From contig CAJNDS010000347.1 of the NCBI GenBank assembly GCA_905221605.1, positions 470,001 to 534,000 of the forward strand: a stretch of DNA of 64,000 bases, in the 5' to 3' direction. A program made the translations under genes and the position numbers. The stretch is from Symbiodinium natans. Its lineage: Eukaryota; Sar; Dinophyceae; Suessiales; Symbiodiniaceae. Shown here in pieces: positions 34,534 to 47,351 of this stretch; position 1 is the first letter of the stretch; each line of letters opens with the position of its first letter. Under the pieces are notes generated by a model that saw only the letters and a list, made by a program, of their open reading frames with translations, did no database searches and was not told where the DNA came from.

Positions 34534-36539
34534 AACACTCCACGAAACATCCTACCCCGTAACAAATTCCAGAGCCAGCCCCCCACTCACTCTGTGAAGT
34601 TCTGTGACATGACCTTGATCTGCCGACGCATGGCGTAAACCCTGACGCCCCGAACTGCCGTGTCTTGACTCTCAAATGTCAGGAATTTGAAGGCTTGTGG
34701 CCTCGTGCCGGGCCCTGAGATTCCGCGCGCGTCAACCTTGTCACTGCAAGTAGCTCCGGCGCATTCTGCCGCTATTCTGCACGCATTCTACCTGCTCGTG
34801 CTGCTGCGCGCTGCACGCTCGCGAGATGCCATACATACTGTAAAAATAAAGCAAGAATACATCAAGAAAGAAGCAATGCGAGTCGACAAGGCTGCAACGC
34901 TGCCGTTTAGAGAGTATGGGGAACAGCCGAACAGGACGGTTCCAAGGCGAAGCAAGAACGATGGGGCGGCAAAGCCCGCTCTTTGGAGGGCAGGGCACAG
35001 GGTAGCCGAAAGCGAAAAAGTAAAGTAGGGAAGGCATAGGCACACGTAACGGGGGTCCCAGCTGTCGAGTTGTGAGTCAAGAGCACTTTTTCTTTGGAGC
35101 AGAGAGCTGACCGCTCGATGGAGCTCCAGAGCGGCGAGCTGGAGTCCACTCGAGGCCCCCACTCCGGCACTCCTCCATATATGGCGCAGGCTCACTTTCG
35201 CCCAAGCCACTTCGAGGAGATTTTGGGTGTCGCGGGAAAGCAATACAGGCTCGGCATACTTTGCCGGCTTTCGGGCTGGATGAAACCCCCCCGCCTGTCT
35301 CCAAAATCTCCGGTCAGAGAACTTTACATGAACGGATGACTTACGACGCCATGCCGCTCGCGCGAGCGGCTCTTCGGCTCTTCGAGATCCTCAGGAGCTC
35401 TTCAGGAGCTCTTCAGGAGCTCTTCGAGCTCTTCGAGCTCTGCTCCCTACTCTATATAAGCCTTTTCAGCTCTTAAGAGGCTCGATCAAGGATTGAACAA
35501 GGGGAGAAGGAGGGAGAGAAGTCGCTCCGGTGCCTCCTTCTTCTCTCAATCCCTCAGACACTCCAGAGCCAGGGACGTCGGCACAGCCTCCGCAGCCTCC
35601 GGCGCATCTGAGATGAACCCTCCGAACTTCTCTGAACCCGTCCTCTCACCGGCGCACCGCGGAGCAGGCGCGCCTGGAGAGCGCCGACTCGACTTCGGCC
35701 CTGGCGAGCACCAGCAGCAGTAGCAGCCTGAGATATAGAGTCGAAGACCCGCGAAGACTCGACCAATCTCTTGCCGAGGTCGCCACAATCCCGCCCCGGC
35801 CAGGAGCTTCGGCTTCTGCCTCTCCGAAGACATCTCCAAAAGGCGGCTCGCATCCGAGCTGCGGTTGCCAACAAAAATCGCGTGTCTCTTTACAAGAGCA
35901 ACACACATTGCTTTACATAGCTGCAGCCTGCTGCTACAAATGCTGAGCGGAAAGCTTAACGGAACAGGGGCAGCCTCCAAAGGGCGGCAACGGAGCACGG
36001 CCAGAGGAAGCCCTCACCTTGGATGCACCGTTACGTTTTATGTCTTGAGTCACTTGAGTCTGTTCTGAGTCTGGTAATGCGCTCTAGGGCCGTGGCGGGC
36101 CTCGCTCGGTAGCTCTGTCGGCGCCTGCCAAGGCCCGGCTGCTCCGCACACTTGCACGACGCTGATCACTGCATGATCACAACACAAGGGCAGCGAGGCA
36201 CTCGAGGCCTTGGGAGCTTCCGGCGCCTCCGGCACCTTCAGCACCGGTGTCAGCCCATCCAAGGCTTCAGGGTCCCTGGGAGCCTCGCTTCCGCTTCAGT
36301 TCTGCCGATGGTGAGCAGGCTCTCCGTGTCCGGGTTCCCTGCTTTGTCCGCACCTTCCTGGCCTTTCGAAGCCTTCAAGCAAAAGACTTTCCGGAAGTCG
36401 CATGTTGCGTTCTTGGGACCTCTTTTGCCACTCCGGTTCTCTCAAAGAGTGATTCAAGGAGAGTGCTCTCCACAACTTAAAAGCCAATAAACCTACAACA
36501 CCCAGGAACCGAGCCCTCTAAGCCCCATAAGCTCCGTAA
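34534..36539. other. Unassigned sequence
   Basis: No gene is recognised. A 12-bp tandem repeat of AGGAGCTCTTC type lies at about 35391-35440. A 151-codon minus frame (34788-35243) has a hydrophobic tail but no familiar motif. Confidence 0.3.
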
Positions 36540-36600
36540 GCCCCTAGACTCCTGCCCTAAACTCTACAAACCCTAAACCTTCAAACCCTAAACACCTGTT
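36540..36600 (-). repeat. Telomere-like CCCTAAA stretch
   Basis: CCCTAAACTCTACAAACCC and similar degenerate units, i.e. TTTAGGG on the minus strand. Confidence 0.6.
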
Positions 36601-37566
36601 TTGATATGGGGTGCAATCCTGGGCCTTGGCCGCCTCGCCCTCGCGCCACTCGTCGAAGCCCATCCAAGACACCACGCCATGGACCTCTCATTTGGGGAGC
36701 TTCAAGAAGCGTCCGAAGCATGTGAGAAACACCCCCCCCTAAAGCGAGCTGCTCAACATTGCTCTTCCAAAAGCTCTGTCTATCATACTCTTCTTCTCTT
36801 CGCCGGGTGTGGGGGGGTTCCGCTGGCGCGTCAGCGCAGGGCTTGGCGATTTGGCGCAGACGCGCAGGGTGTGCCAGTGCGCCTGATCTGTTTCTGCATT
36901 CTTGCGGGCATGCCTTTTTCGTTCGTTGTTCTCTCCTTCTTAGGCAATCCTCTCTCATGTCTTCACGTGCTTGTGCATTGCATCTCTTTTGTGGTGCAAC
37001 GGGGGGAGGGGGGGGGGACCTTCGGGCAAGTCCGGCCGCATCCGGCCGGCCCTGGGTCAGGGGCCTTGGCTGCTCAAACCAGGCCAGGACCAGTGCGAGC
37101 TTCTACAAAACTCTACAAAAGCCTTCTCTTCTTCTTTATGGTGGCGAGGCCTGCCCGGACTCCGTCATGCGCAGTATCCCGGGTTTAGTTTTGGTTTTTG
37201 GCGGCGGCTGCAGGACTCTGGTGATAGGTGGTGGTTGGTGGGCGTCTCGAGTTGCTTGGGCTGGTAGCTGAAGGTCTTCCTGGTCAAGCCATTGGACCTG
37301 TTGCCAGTGGCAGGAAGGATTTATTGAGGTCTGCGCCCAACTACTCCTGTTGGCATTGCATGGGGTTTCGCTCGTGTGTGATGTGGTGTGCCGACAGAAC
37401 TCTCAATGTGTAGTGGTTGCCCCCGATGTGTGGGTGCCTGCGAGGATGGTCGCCCTTCCTTCCCACCCTCCCTTCATCTTGCCGTAGATCGTTGTCCACA
37501 TCTCTCTCGCGTCCACTTCTTTTTGGTTTGTTCCCGACATCTTATTTGTTTCTTCCCATTATTCTG
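36601..37566. other. Unassigned sequence
   Basis: Plus frames of 170-195 codons overlap with no recognisable motif. Not called. Confidence 0.3.
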
Positions 37567-37567
37567 T

Positions 37568-37640
37568 TCCTTCTTCTTCTTCTTCTGATTCTTCTTCTTC
37601 TTCTTCTTCTTCTTCTTCTTCTTCTTCTTCTTCTTCTTCT
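37568..37640. repeat. (TTC)n microsatellite
   Basis: About 24 TTC triplets with one interruption near 37587. Confidence 0.95.
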
Positions 37641-37643
37641 TGC

Positions 37644-37930
37644 TCATATTCTTCTTGCGTATATTATTATGTTATTGTTCTCTCTTTTTCTTGATGTAGT
37701 TGACGTTCCTGCTTCCGCCGCGCCTTTCCCGCCAGCTCGGCGGCCTTGCGGACAGCGGCGCCGCCGGAGGCCCTGACGCCAACAAGACAAGACATCAATG
37801 GAGCGCCCCTTTTTGACCTCTTGGTGATCTGCTCTCCAGTCTCTAGGGGCCTCATGACGACCAGGATGTGTTGCGCGTCGATCCACTTGCAAAGGTATCC
37901 AGCATTGGTGATCAGCCTGCACGGCGGCAC
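37644..37930 (-). CDS. Unidentified open reading frame
   Basis: The 87-codon minus frame contains LCKWIDAQHILVVMRPLETG and a basic Ala/Arg/Lys-rich helix (AAELAGKARRKQERQ). The composition is protein-like and the strand matches the recognised genes, but no family is recognised and internal introns cannot be excluded. Confidence 0.25.
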
Positions 37931-37984
37931 TAAGCGCTGGGAAGGGCCAGGTGAGGAATGGAGTTCTCGATGGCCTTGCTACGA

Positions 37985-38965
37985 GGGGAAGTTTATTGGA
38001 AGCTAACTCCGTGGCTTGCTAAAGGGGGGGAATGTTGTTGGAAGCTAACTTTGCTGCGGTAGGATACTTTTGTTGGAAGTTAGCTTTGTGGCTTGCTAAG
38101 GGGTGAATTTTATTGGAAGTCAGCTTTGTGGCTTGACAAGGGGGGGTTTTTGTTGGAAGTCAGCTTTGTGGCTTGCTCAGGGGGGAATTCTATTGCAAGT
38201 TAGCTTGGTGGTTTGCTGCGGGGTGGATTTTATTGGAAGCTAGCTTTGTGGCTTGCTAAGGGGGGAATGTTATCGGAAGTTAGCTTTGTGCAGTTAGCTT
38301 TGTGGCTTGCTGAGGAGCGAATTTTATTGGAAGTTAGCTTTGTGGCCTGCCCAGGGGGGATTTTATTGGAAGTCAGCTTTGTGGCTTGCTAAGAGGAGAT
38401 TTTGTTGGAAGTTAGCTTTGTGAGGGAATTCTATTGGAAGTTAGCTTTGTGGCTTGCTAAGGGGGGAATGTTATCGGAAGTTAAGCTTTCTGTTCTGCTA
38501 GGGGAGGAATTTTATTGGAAGCTAGCTTTGTGGCTTGCTAATAGGGGAATGTTCTTGGAAGTCGGCTTTTTGGCTTGCTAAGGGGCGAATTTTATTGCAA
38601 GTTAGCTTTGTGGCTTGCTAAGTGGGGAAATTTATTGGAAGTCAGCTTTGTGGCTTCCTACGGGGTGGATTTTATTGGAAGTTGGCTTTGTGGCTTGCTA
38701 AGGAATGAGTTTTGTTGGAAGTCAACTTTGTGGCTTGCTAAGAGGTGAGTTTTCTTGGAAGTTGGCTTTGTCTTGCTAAGGGCGGAATGTTATTGGGATT
38801 TTGCTTTGTGGCTTCCTATGGGGTGAGTTTTTTTTAGTTAGCTTTGTGGCCTTGCTGAGTGGCTTGCTAAGGGGTGAAACTTTGGAAGTTCGGGAATTGT
38901 TTAATTGGAAGTTCGCCTCGTGACTTACTAAGGGGAGAAAAGAAGGAATTCGAAGTTAGCTTTGA
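37985..38965. repeat. 40-bp satellite, family A (left part)
   Basis: About 24 units of TTATTGGAAGTTAGCTTTG then TGGCTTGCTAAGGGG. The period between TTTATTG starts at 38591, 38631 and 38671 is 40 bp. Units are diverged. It gives way to family B at about 38965. Confidence 0.95.
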
Positions 38966-41900
38966 TGTCTTGAATTTCTGAGGAAGGTTTCGTTGCAATG
39001 CTACGCGGCGTGATGTTTAAAGGAGGATTTTGATCTCAATGCTACTAGTCTCAAGATTCGGCGGAAGACTTCGTTGCAATTGCTACATGTCTTGGGTTTC
39101 TGATCAAGGTTTTTTGCATCTGCTACGTGTCTTGAAGTTCTGAGGAAGGTTTCGCTGCAATTGCTACGTGTCTTGAATTGCTGAGCAAGGTTTCGTTGCA
39201 TTTGCTACGTGTCTTGAATTGCTGAGGAAGGTTTCGTTGCAATTGCTACGTGTCTTGAGTTTCTGAGGAAGCTTTCGTTGCAAATGCTACTATTCTTGAG
39301 TTTCTGAGGAAGGTTTCGTTGCAATTGCTACGTGTCATAAGTTTCAAAGGAAGGTTTCGTTGCAATTGCTACTCGGCTAGAAATTCTGAGGAATGTTTCG
39401 TTACAATTGCTACTAATCTTCAGCTTCTGAGTAGGGTTTTGCTTGTACATGCTACTTGTCTTGATGTTCTGAGCAAGGTTTCGTTGCAATTGCTACGTGT
39501 CTTGAATTTCTGAGGAAGGTTTCGTTGCAATTTCTGCTCGTCTTGAACTTCTGAGGAAGTTTTCACTGTAAATGCTACTAGATGTGAGTTTCTGAGGAAG
39601 GTTTCGTTGCCTTTGCTACCTGTCTTGAATTTCTGAAGAAGCTTTCGATGCAACTGCTACTCGTCTTGAATTTCGGATGAAGGTTTTGTTGTCAATCTAC
39701 GTGTCTTGAGTTTCTGAGGAAGGTTTCGTTGCAATTGCTACATGTCTTGTATTTATGAGTAAGGTTTCGTTGCAATTGCCACATGTCTTGGATTTCTGAG
39801 GAAGGTTTCGCTGTCAATGCTACGAAGGTTTCGTTGCAATTGCCATATGTCTTGAGTTTCTGAGGAAGGTTAGCCTTAAATGCCGCTAGTCTTGAGGTCT
39901 GCGCTGCATTGGGTACATGTGTTGAATTTCTGAGGAAGGTTTCGTTGCAATTGCTACTCGCCTTGGATTTCTGAGGAAGATTTCGCTGTAAATGCTACTA
40001 GTCTTGACATTCCTACGAAGGTTTCGTTGCAATTGCTACATGTCTTGAAATTGACAGTAAGGTTTAGTTGCAATTGCTACATGGCTTGAAGTTCTGAGGA
40101 GGGTTTCGTTGCTACCCGGCTTGAATTTCTGAGGAAGGTTTCGTTGCAATCGTTACTCGGGTTGAACTTCTGAGGAAGGTGTCGTTGCAATCAGTACTGG
40201 GCTTCAATTTCTGAGGAAGGTTGCGTTGATTTGTCTTGGGTTTTTTTGAGGAAGGTTTGTTGTAAATGCTACCAGTCTTGAGTTTCTGAGAAAGGTTTCG
40301 CTGCAATTGCTGCATGTCTTGAATTTCTGAGGAAGGTTTCGTTGCAATTGCTACTCGTCTTGAGTTTCCGAGGAAGGTTTCGTTCTAAATGCTACTAATC
40401 TTGAGTTTCTGGGGCAGGCGTAGTTGCAATTTCTACCTGTCATAAATTCTTGCGGAATGCTTTTTTGCAATTGCTACTTGGCTTGAAGTTCTGAGGAAGG
40501 TTTCGTTGCAATTGCTACGCGTCTTGAGTTTCTGAGGAAGGTTTCGTTGCAAATGCTACTATTCTTGAGTTTCTGAGGAAGGTTTCGTTGCAATTGCTAC
40601 GTGTCATAAGTTTCAAAGGAAGGTTTCGTTGCAATTGCTACTCGGCTAGAAATTCTGAGGAATGTTTCGTTACAATTGCTACTAATCTTCAGCTTCTGAG
40701 TAGGGTTTTGTTGTAAATGCTACTTGTCTTGGTGTTCTGAGCAAGGTTTCGTTGCAATTGCTACGTGTCTTGAATTTCTGATGAAGCTTTCACTGTAAAT
40801 GCTACTAGTTGTGAGTTTTTAAGGAAGGTTTCGTTGCCTTTGCTACCTGTCTTGAATTTCTGAAGAAGCTTTCAATGCAACTGCTACTCGTCTTCAACTT
40901 CGGATGAAGGTTTTGTTGTCAATGCTACATGTCTTGAGTTTCTGAGGAAGGTTTCGTTGCAATTGCTACATGTCTTGTATTTATGAGTAAGGTTTCGTTG
41001 CAATTGCTACAGGTCTTGAATTTCTGAGGAAGGTTTCGCTGCAATTGCCACATGTCTTGGATTTCTGAGGAAGGTTTCGTTGCAATTGCCATATGTCTTG
41101 AGTTTCTGAGGAAGGTTAGCCTTAAATGCCGCTAGTCTTGAGGTCTGCGCTGCAATGGGTACATGTGTTGAATTTCTGAGGAAGGTTTCGTTGCAATTGC
41201 TACTCGCCTTGGATTTCTGAGGAAGATTTCGCTGTAAATGCTACTAGTCTTGACATTCCTACGAAGATTTCGTTGCAATTGCTACATGTCTTGAAATTGA
41301 CAGTAAGGTTTAGTTGCAATTGCTACATGTCTTGAAGTTCTGAGGAGGGTTTCGTTGCTACCCGGCTTGAATTTCTGAGGAAGGTTTCGTTGCAATCGTT
41401 TCTCGGGTGAATTTCTGAGGAAGGTGTCGTTGCAATCGGTACTGGGCTTCACTTTCGCGGGAAGGTTTCGTTGAGAAGGTTTCGTTGCAACTGCTCCCCA
41501 GGTTGAATTTCTGAGGAAGTTGTTACTGTAAATGCTACTAGCCTTGGGTTTCTGAGGAAGGTTTCGTTGCAACTGCTACTCGTCTTGAGTTTCTAAGGAA
41601 GGTTTCGCTGTAAATGCTACTAGCCTTGAGTTTCTGAGGAAGGTTTCGTTGCAATTGCTACATGCCTTGAATTTAAGAGAAAGGTTTGATTTGCTTCGTT
41701 GCAGATGTTACTCGTCTTGAATTTCTGAGGCATGTTTCGATGTACAAGGAAGGTTTCGTTGCAGTTGCTACATGTCTTGAATTTCTGAGGAATGCTTTTT
41801 GTTGCAATTGCTACTTGGCTTGAAGTTCTGAGGAAGGTTTTGTTGTGAATGCTACTAGTTTTGAGCTTCTGAGGAAGGTGTTGCTTTCAGTGAGTTTCTG

Positions 41901-43424
41901 AGCAAGTTTTCGTTGCAATTGCTACTCGTCTTGATTTTCTAAGGAAGATTTTGCTGTAAATGCTACTCCTCTTAAGGTTTCTGCGAAAGGCTTCGTTGCA
42001 ATTGCTGCATGTCTTGAGTTTCTAGCAAGGTTTTGTTGCAATTGCTACGTGTCTTGAAACTCTGAAGAAATTGTTGCAATTGCCACGTGTCTTGGACTGC
42101 TGAGCAAGGTTTCGTTGCATTTGCTATGTGTCTTGAATTTCTGGGGCTTGAATTTCTGAGGAAGGCTTCGTTGTAAATGCTACTAATCATGAGATCTTGA
42201 GGAAGGTTCCGCTGTAATTGCTACTAGTCTTGAGTTTGTGAGGAAGGCAGGTTTCGTTGCGTATGCTACTCGGCTTGAATTGCTGAATATGGTTTCGCTG
42301 TAAATGCTGCTATTTTTGCGTTTCTGAGGAAGGTTTCGTTGCCTTTGCTACGTGTATTGACTTTTTGAGGAAGGTTTCGTTGCAATTCCTGTATGTCTTG
42401 AGTTTCGGATGACGATTCTGTTGTGAATGCTACGTGTTTTGAGTTTCTGAGGAAGGTTTCGTTGTAAATGCTACTAATCATGAGATTTTGGGGAAGGTTT
42501 CGTTGCAATTGCTATTCGGCTTGAATGTGTGAAGAAGGCTTTCCTTGTAACTGCTACTCGGGTTGAACTTCGGAGGACGGTTTCGTTGCAATTGCTATAT
42601 GTCTTGGACGTAAATGCTACTAGTCTTGATTTTCTGAGAAAGGTTTCGTTGCAATTGCTGCATGTTTTGAATTTCTGAATTTCTGAAGAAGGTTTCGCCG
42701 TAATTGCTACGTGTCTAGAAATGTTGAGCAAGGTTTCGTTGCATTTGCTACGTGTCTTGAACTGCTGAAGAAGGTTTCGTTGCAATTGCTATGTGTCTTG
42801 AGTTTCTGAGGAAGGTTTCGTTGCTACATGTCTTTCATTTCTGAGGAAGGTTCCGTTGCAACTACTACTCGGCTTGAATTTCTGAGCAAGGTTTCTCTGT
42901 AACTGCTACTGGTCTTGAGTTTCTGAGGAATGTTTCGTTGCAATTTCTACATGTCCTGAACTTCTGAGGAAGGTTCTGTTGCAATTGCTACATGTCTTGA
43001 ACTTCTGAAGAAGGTTTCGCTACAAATGCTACTAGTCTTGAGCTTCTGAGGAAGGTTTTGCTGCAAATGATACTAGTCTTGAGTTTTTGAAGGAGGTTTC
43101 GTTGCAATTGCTGCATGTCTTGAATTTCTTGAGGAAGGTTTCGTTGCAATTGCTAGTCGGCTTGAATCGACGGAAGATGTCGCTGGAAATGCTCCTAGCC
43201 TTAGGTTTCTGCAGATGGCTTTTAGTTGCAATTGCTACATGTCTTGAGTTTCTGAGGAAGGTTTTGTTGCAATTGCTACGTGTCTTGAATTTCTGAGGTA
43301 GGTTTCGTTGCAACTGCTTCGTGTCTTGAATTACTGAGCAAGGCTTCGTTGCATTGCTACGTCTCTTGAACTTCTGGGGAAAGTTTCGTTGCAATTTGCT
43401 ACTCAGCTTGAATTGCTGAATAAG
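38966..43424. repeat. 41-bp satellite, family B (left part of main block)
   Basis: About 110 diverged units with the GAGGAAGGTTTCGTTGC core. It contains a large internal duplication: 39241-40205 matches about 40510-41455, recognisable by shared unusual units such as GTGTCATAAGTTTCAAAGG. It ends where the family C block enters at CTGAATAAG (43416-43424). Confidence 0.97.
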
Positions 43425-44586
43425 AGAGAGCGTGCAAATGGGGCGCAAACTGAAAAGCAGACAGTCAGACAGTCAGACAATCAGACAGTCAGACAGACAG
43501 TCAGACAGTCAGACAGTCGGACGGCAGACAGTCAGACGGTCAGAGAGTCAGCCATTTTCTTTTGGAGGAGACTTGCGTGCTCGCGGGTCTCGTACCCAAG
43601 TACAGGAGAAAAGTGAATTTCCGCTGAAGTTGGGTAGTCATAAAGCTTTCGGATTATGTGTTTGAGTGTCTGCGCAGCCTAAAGTGTCTGAGCGTCTGAC
43701 TGGCTGAACGTCTGCAGATCCCATGTCTCTCGCTGTCTGAGTATCTGACTGTCTTCTCTTTTTAATGTGTGTGAGTGTCTGACTGTCTGAGTGTCTGAGC
43801 AGTCCAAAGGGGATGAGTGTCTGACTATCTGAACGTATGCAGGTCCCATGTCTGACTGTCTGAGTGACTTGTTGTGAACCAAGCTGCTAGGCCGACGTGA
43901 GTGCGTGCAGAGAGTGAAGCAGTCAGACAGTTAGACTTTTCAAGTCTAGAACACGCAAGCCGACCTGTTCATGTCTAAATGTCTGAGTGTCTGAGCGTCT
44001 GAGACAGTAAGACTCTTCGAATCCGGAATACACAGACCAGCAAGTCGGACAGTCAGACAGTCAGACAATCAGACTCTTGAAGTCCAGCATACGCGGACCG
44101 AGATCAGACACTCAGACAGTCAGACTCTTTAAGACCAGCTCGCATCTGAATGTCAGTCAGACAGTCAGACTCTCTAAGACCAGCTCACGTCTGAATGTCT
44201 GAACTCGCGGACCAAGAAGGCAGACTGTTAAACAGTCAGACAGTCAAACTCTTCAAGAACAACTCACGTCCGAGGGTCCAATGTCTGAGTGTCTGAGCGT
44301 CTGAGCGTCTGAGTGTCTGAGCGTCTGAGTGTCTGAGCGTCTGAGCGTCTGAGTGTCTGAGTGTCTGCTGCACGGAAACGACCCCTGTCAGACTCTTTAA
44401 GACCAGCTCGCGTCTGAATGTCTAAATTAGCAGACCGAGAAGGCAGACTGTCAAACAGTCAGAGAGTCAAACTCCTCAAGACCAACTGACGTCCGATGGT
44501 CCGAATGTCCGAATGTCTGGTTGTCTGACTGTCTGAGTGTCTGAGTGTCTGCTGCGCGGAAACGACCCCCCTCCGCGCCCCCAATC
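43425..44586. mobile_element. 1.16-kb inserted block of alternating octamer repeats, family C
   Basis: The block consists largely of CAGTCAGA octamers, which switch to the complementary GTCTGAGT/GTCTGACT form and back several times (CAGTCAGA at about 43463-43545, GTCTGA at about 43667-43865, then mixed), with some unique sequence between. CTGAATAAG is present on both sides (43416-43424 and 44587-44595), and the flanking family B sequence joins without a gap when the block is removed, matching the uninterrupted copy at about 42270. This supports insertion. No transposase or reverse transcriptase frame is present, so the mechanism is unknown. Confidence 0.6.
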
Positions 44587-47350
44587 CTGAATAAGGTTTC
44601 GCTGTAAATGGAAAGAACTTTTTTAGTTTCTGAGGAAGGTTTCGTTGCCTTTGCTACGTGTCTTGATTTCTGAGGAAGGTTCCGTTGCAATTGCTACTCG
44701 TCTTGATTTTCTGATGAAGGTTTTGTTGTGAGCGCTACGTTATTTGGGTTTCTGAGGAAGGTTTCGTTGCAATTGCTACTCGGCTGCAATTTCTGAGGAA
44801 GGTTTTGCTGGAAATGCTACGTCTGGACTTTTTTGAGGAAGGTTTCCTTGTAACTGCTACTCGGGTTGAACTTCTGAGGACGGTTTCGTTGCAATTGCTA
44901 TATGCCTTGGATGTAAATGCTACTAGTCTTGATTTTCTGAGGAAATTTTTTTTGTAAAAGCTACTAGTCTTAGGTTTCTGCAGAGAGCTTCGCGGCTTGA
45001 ATTTCGAAGGAAGATTCTGCTGTAAATGCTACTGGTCTTAGGTTTCTACAGAGAGCTTCGTTGCAATTGCTACATGTCTTGAGTTTCTGAGGAAGGTTTT
45101 GTTGCAATTGCTACGTGTCTTGATTTTGTGAGGAAGGTTTCGTTGCAATTGCTACTAGTCTTGAATTTATGAGGAAGGTTTCGTTGCAATTGCTTCTCGG
45201 CTTGCGGCTTGAATTTTTGAGACAGGTTTCGTTGCAATTACTACTCGGCTTCAATTTCTGAGCAAGGTTTCTCTGTAACTGCTACTGGTCTTGAGTTTTT
45301 GAGGAATGTTGCGTCGCAATTTCTACATGTCCTGAACTTCTGAGGAAGGTTTTGTTGCAATTGCTACATGTCTTGAGCTTCTGAGGAAGGTTTCGCGGTA
45401 AATGCTACTAAGGCCTTGAGTTTCTGAGAAAGGTTTCGTTGCAATTGCTACATGTCGTGAAGTTAAGAGTCAGGGTTAATTGCAATTGCTACATGTATTG
45501 AGTTTCTGAGGAAGGTTTCGCGAAAAATGGCTATATGTCTTGAGTTTCTGGGGAAGATCTTGTTGCAATTACTATATGTCTTGACTTTCTGAATTTCTGA
45601 GGTAGGTTTCGTTGCAAATTGCTTCGTGTCTTGAGTTTCTGAGGAAGGTCTTGCTTTCAATTGCTACTCGGCTTGAATTTCTGAGCAAGGTGTTGCTGTA
45701 AATGCTGCTAGTCTTGAGTTTCTGAGGAAGGCTTCGTTGCAATTGCTATATGTCTTGAGTTTCTGAGGAAGGTTTGTTGTAAATGCTACATGTCTTGAAT
45801 TTCTGAGTAAGGTTTCGTTGCAAGTGAGACATGCCTTGAGTTTCTGAGGAAGGTTTCGCTGCAATTGCTACTCGGCTAGAATGTTTGAGGAAGGTGTCGT
45901 CGCAATAACTGGTCGGCTTGAACTTTTGAGGAAGGTTTTGTTGTAAATGCCACGTGTCTTGAAGTTACGAGGAAGGTTTCGCTGCAATTGTTACATGTCT
46001 TGAATTTCTGCGGAATGTTTTTGTGAAATTGTTTCATGTCTTGAACTTCTGAGGAAGGTTTTGCTGTAGATGCTACTAGTCTTGAATTTCTGGGGAAGGT
46101 TTTTCTGTACATGCTTTAAGTCGTGAATTTCTGAGGAAGGTTTCGTTGCAATTGCTACATGTCTACATGTATTGAATTTCTGAGGAAGATTTCGTTGCAA
46201 CTTGCTACGTGTCTTGATTTTATGCGGAAGGTTTCGCTGCAAACGATACTAGTCTTGAGTTTCTGAGGAAGGTTTCGTTGCAATTGCTTCTCGGCTTGAA
46301 TTTCTAAGGAAGGTTTCGTTGCAATTGCTACTCGGCTTGAATTAAGAAACTAGATTTTGCTGCACATGCTACTTGTCTTAAGTTTCTGCGGAAGGCTTCG
46401 TTGCAATTGCTACATGTCTTGAATTTCTGAGGAAGGTTTCGTTTGCAATTACTACTCGGCTTGAAGTTTTTGAGCAAGGTTTCTCTGTAACTGCTACTGG
46501 TCTTGAGTTTCTGAGGAATGTTTCGTTGCAATTTGTACCTGTCCAGAACTTCTGAGGGAGGTTTTGTTCCAATTGCTACATGTCTTGAACTTCTGAGGAA
46601 GGTTTCGCTACAAATGCTACTAGTCTTGAGCTTCTGAGGAAGGTTTCGTTGCAATTGCTTCTCGGCTTGATGTTTTGAGACAGGTTTCGTTGCAGTTGCT
46701 TCTCGGCTTGAATTTCTGAGGATGGTTTCGTTGCAATTGCTACATGCTTTTAATTTCTGAGGAAGGTTCCGCCGTAATTGCTACTAGCCTTGAGTTTGTG
46801 AGGAAGGAAGGTTTCGTTGCGTTTGCTTCTCGGCTTGAATTGCTGAATAAGGTTTCGCTGTACATGCTACTAAATTTGAGTTTCTGAACAAGGTTTCGTT
46901 GCCTTTGCTACGTGTCTTGACTCTTTGAGGAAAGTTTCGTTGCCATTGCTATTCGGCTTGAATTTCTGAAGGAGGTTTCCTTGTGACTGCTGCTCGGGTT
47001 GAAATTTCTGAGGAGGGTCTCGTTGCAATTGCTATATGTCTTGGATGTACATGCTAGTAGTCTTGATTTTCTGAGGAAGGTTTCGTTGCCATTGCTGCAT
47101 GTCTTGAATTTCTGAGGAAGGTTTCGTCGCAATTGCTACTCGGAAAAAATTCTGGGGAAGTTTTCACTGTAAATGCTACTAGCCTTGAGTTTCTGAGGAA
47201 TGTTTCGTTGCAATTGCTACATGTCTTGAACTTCTGAGGAAGGTTTCGTTGCACTTGCTACATGTCTTGAGCTTCTGAATTTCTAAGGAAAGCTTCGTTG
47301 CAAATTGCTTCGTGTCTCGAGTTTCTGAGGAAGGTCTTGTTGCAATGGCT
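44587..47350. repeat. 41-bp satellite, family B (right part of main block)
   Basis: Continuation of the family B block. About 46740-47280 matches about 42180-42800, including the shared GTTGCCTTTGCTACGTGT unit, showing segmental duplication within the block. Confidence 0.97.
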
Positions 47351-47351
47351 A

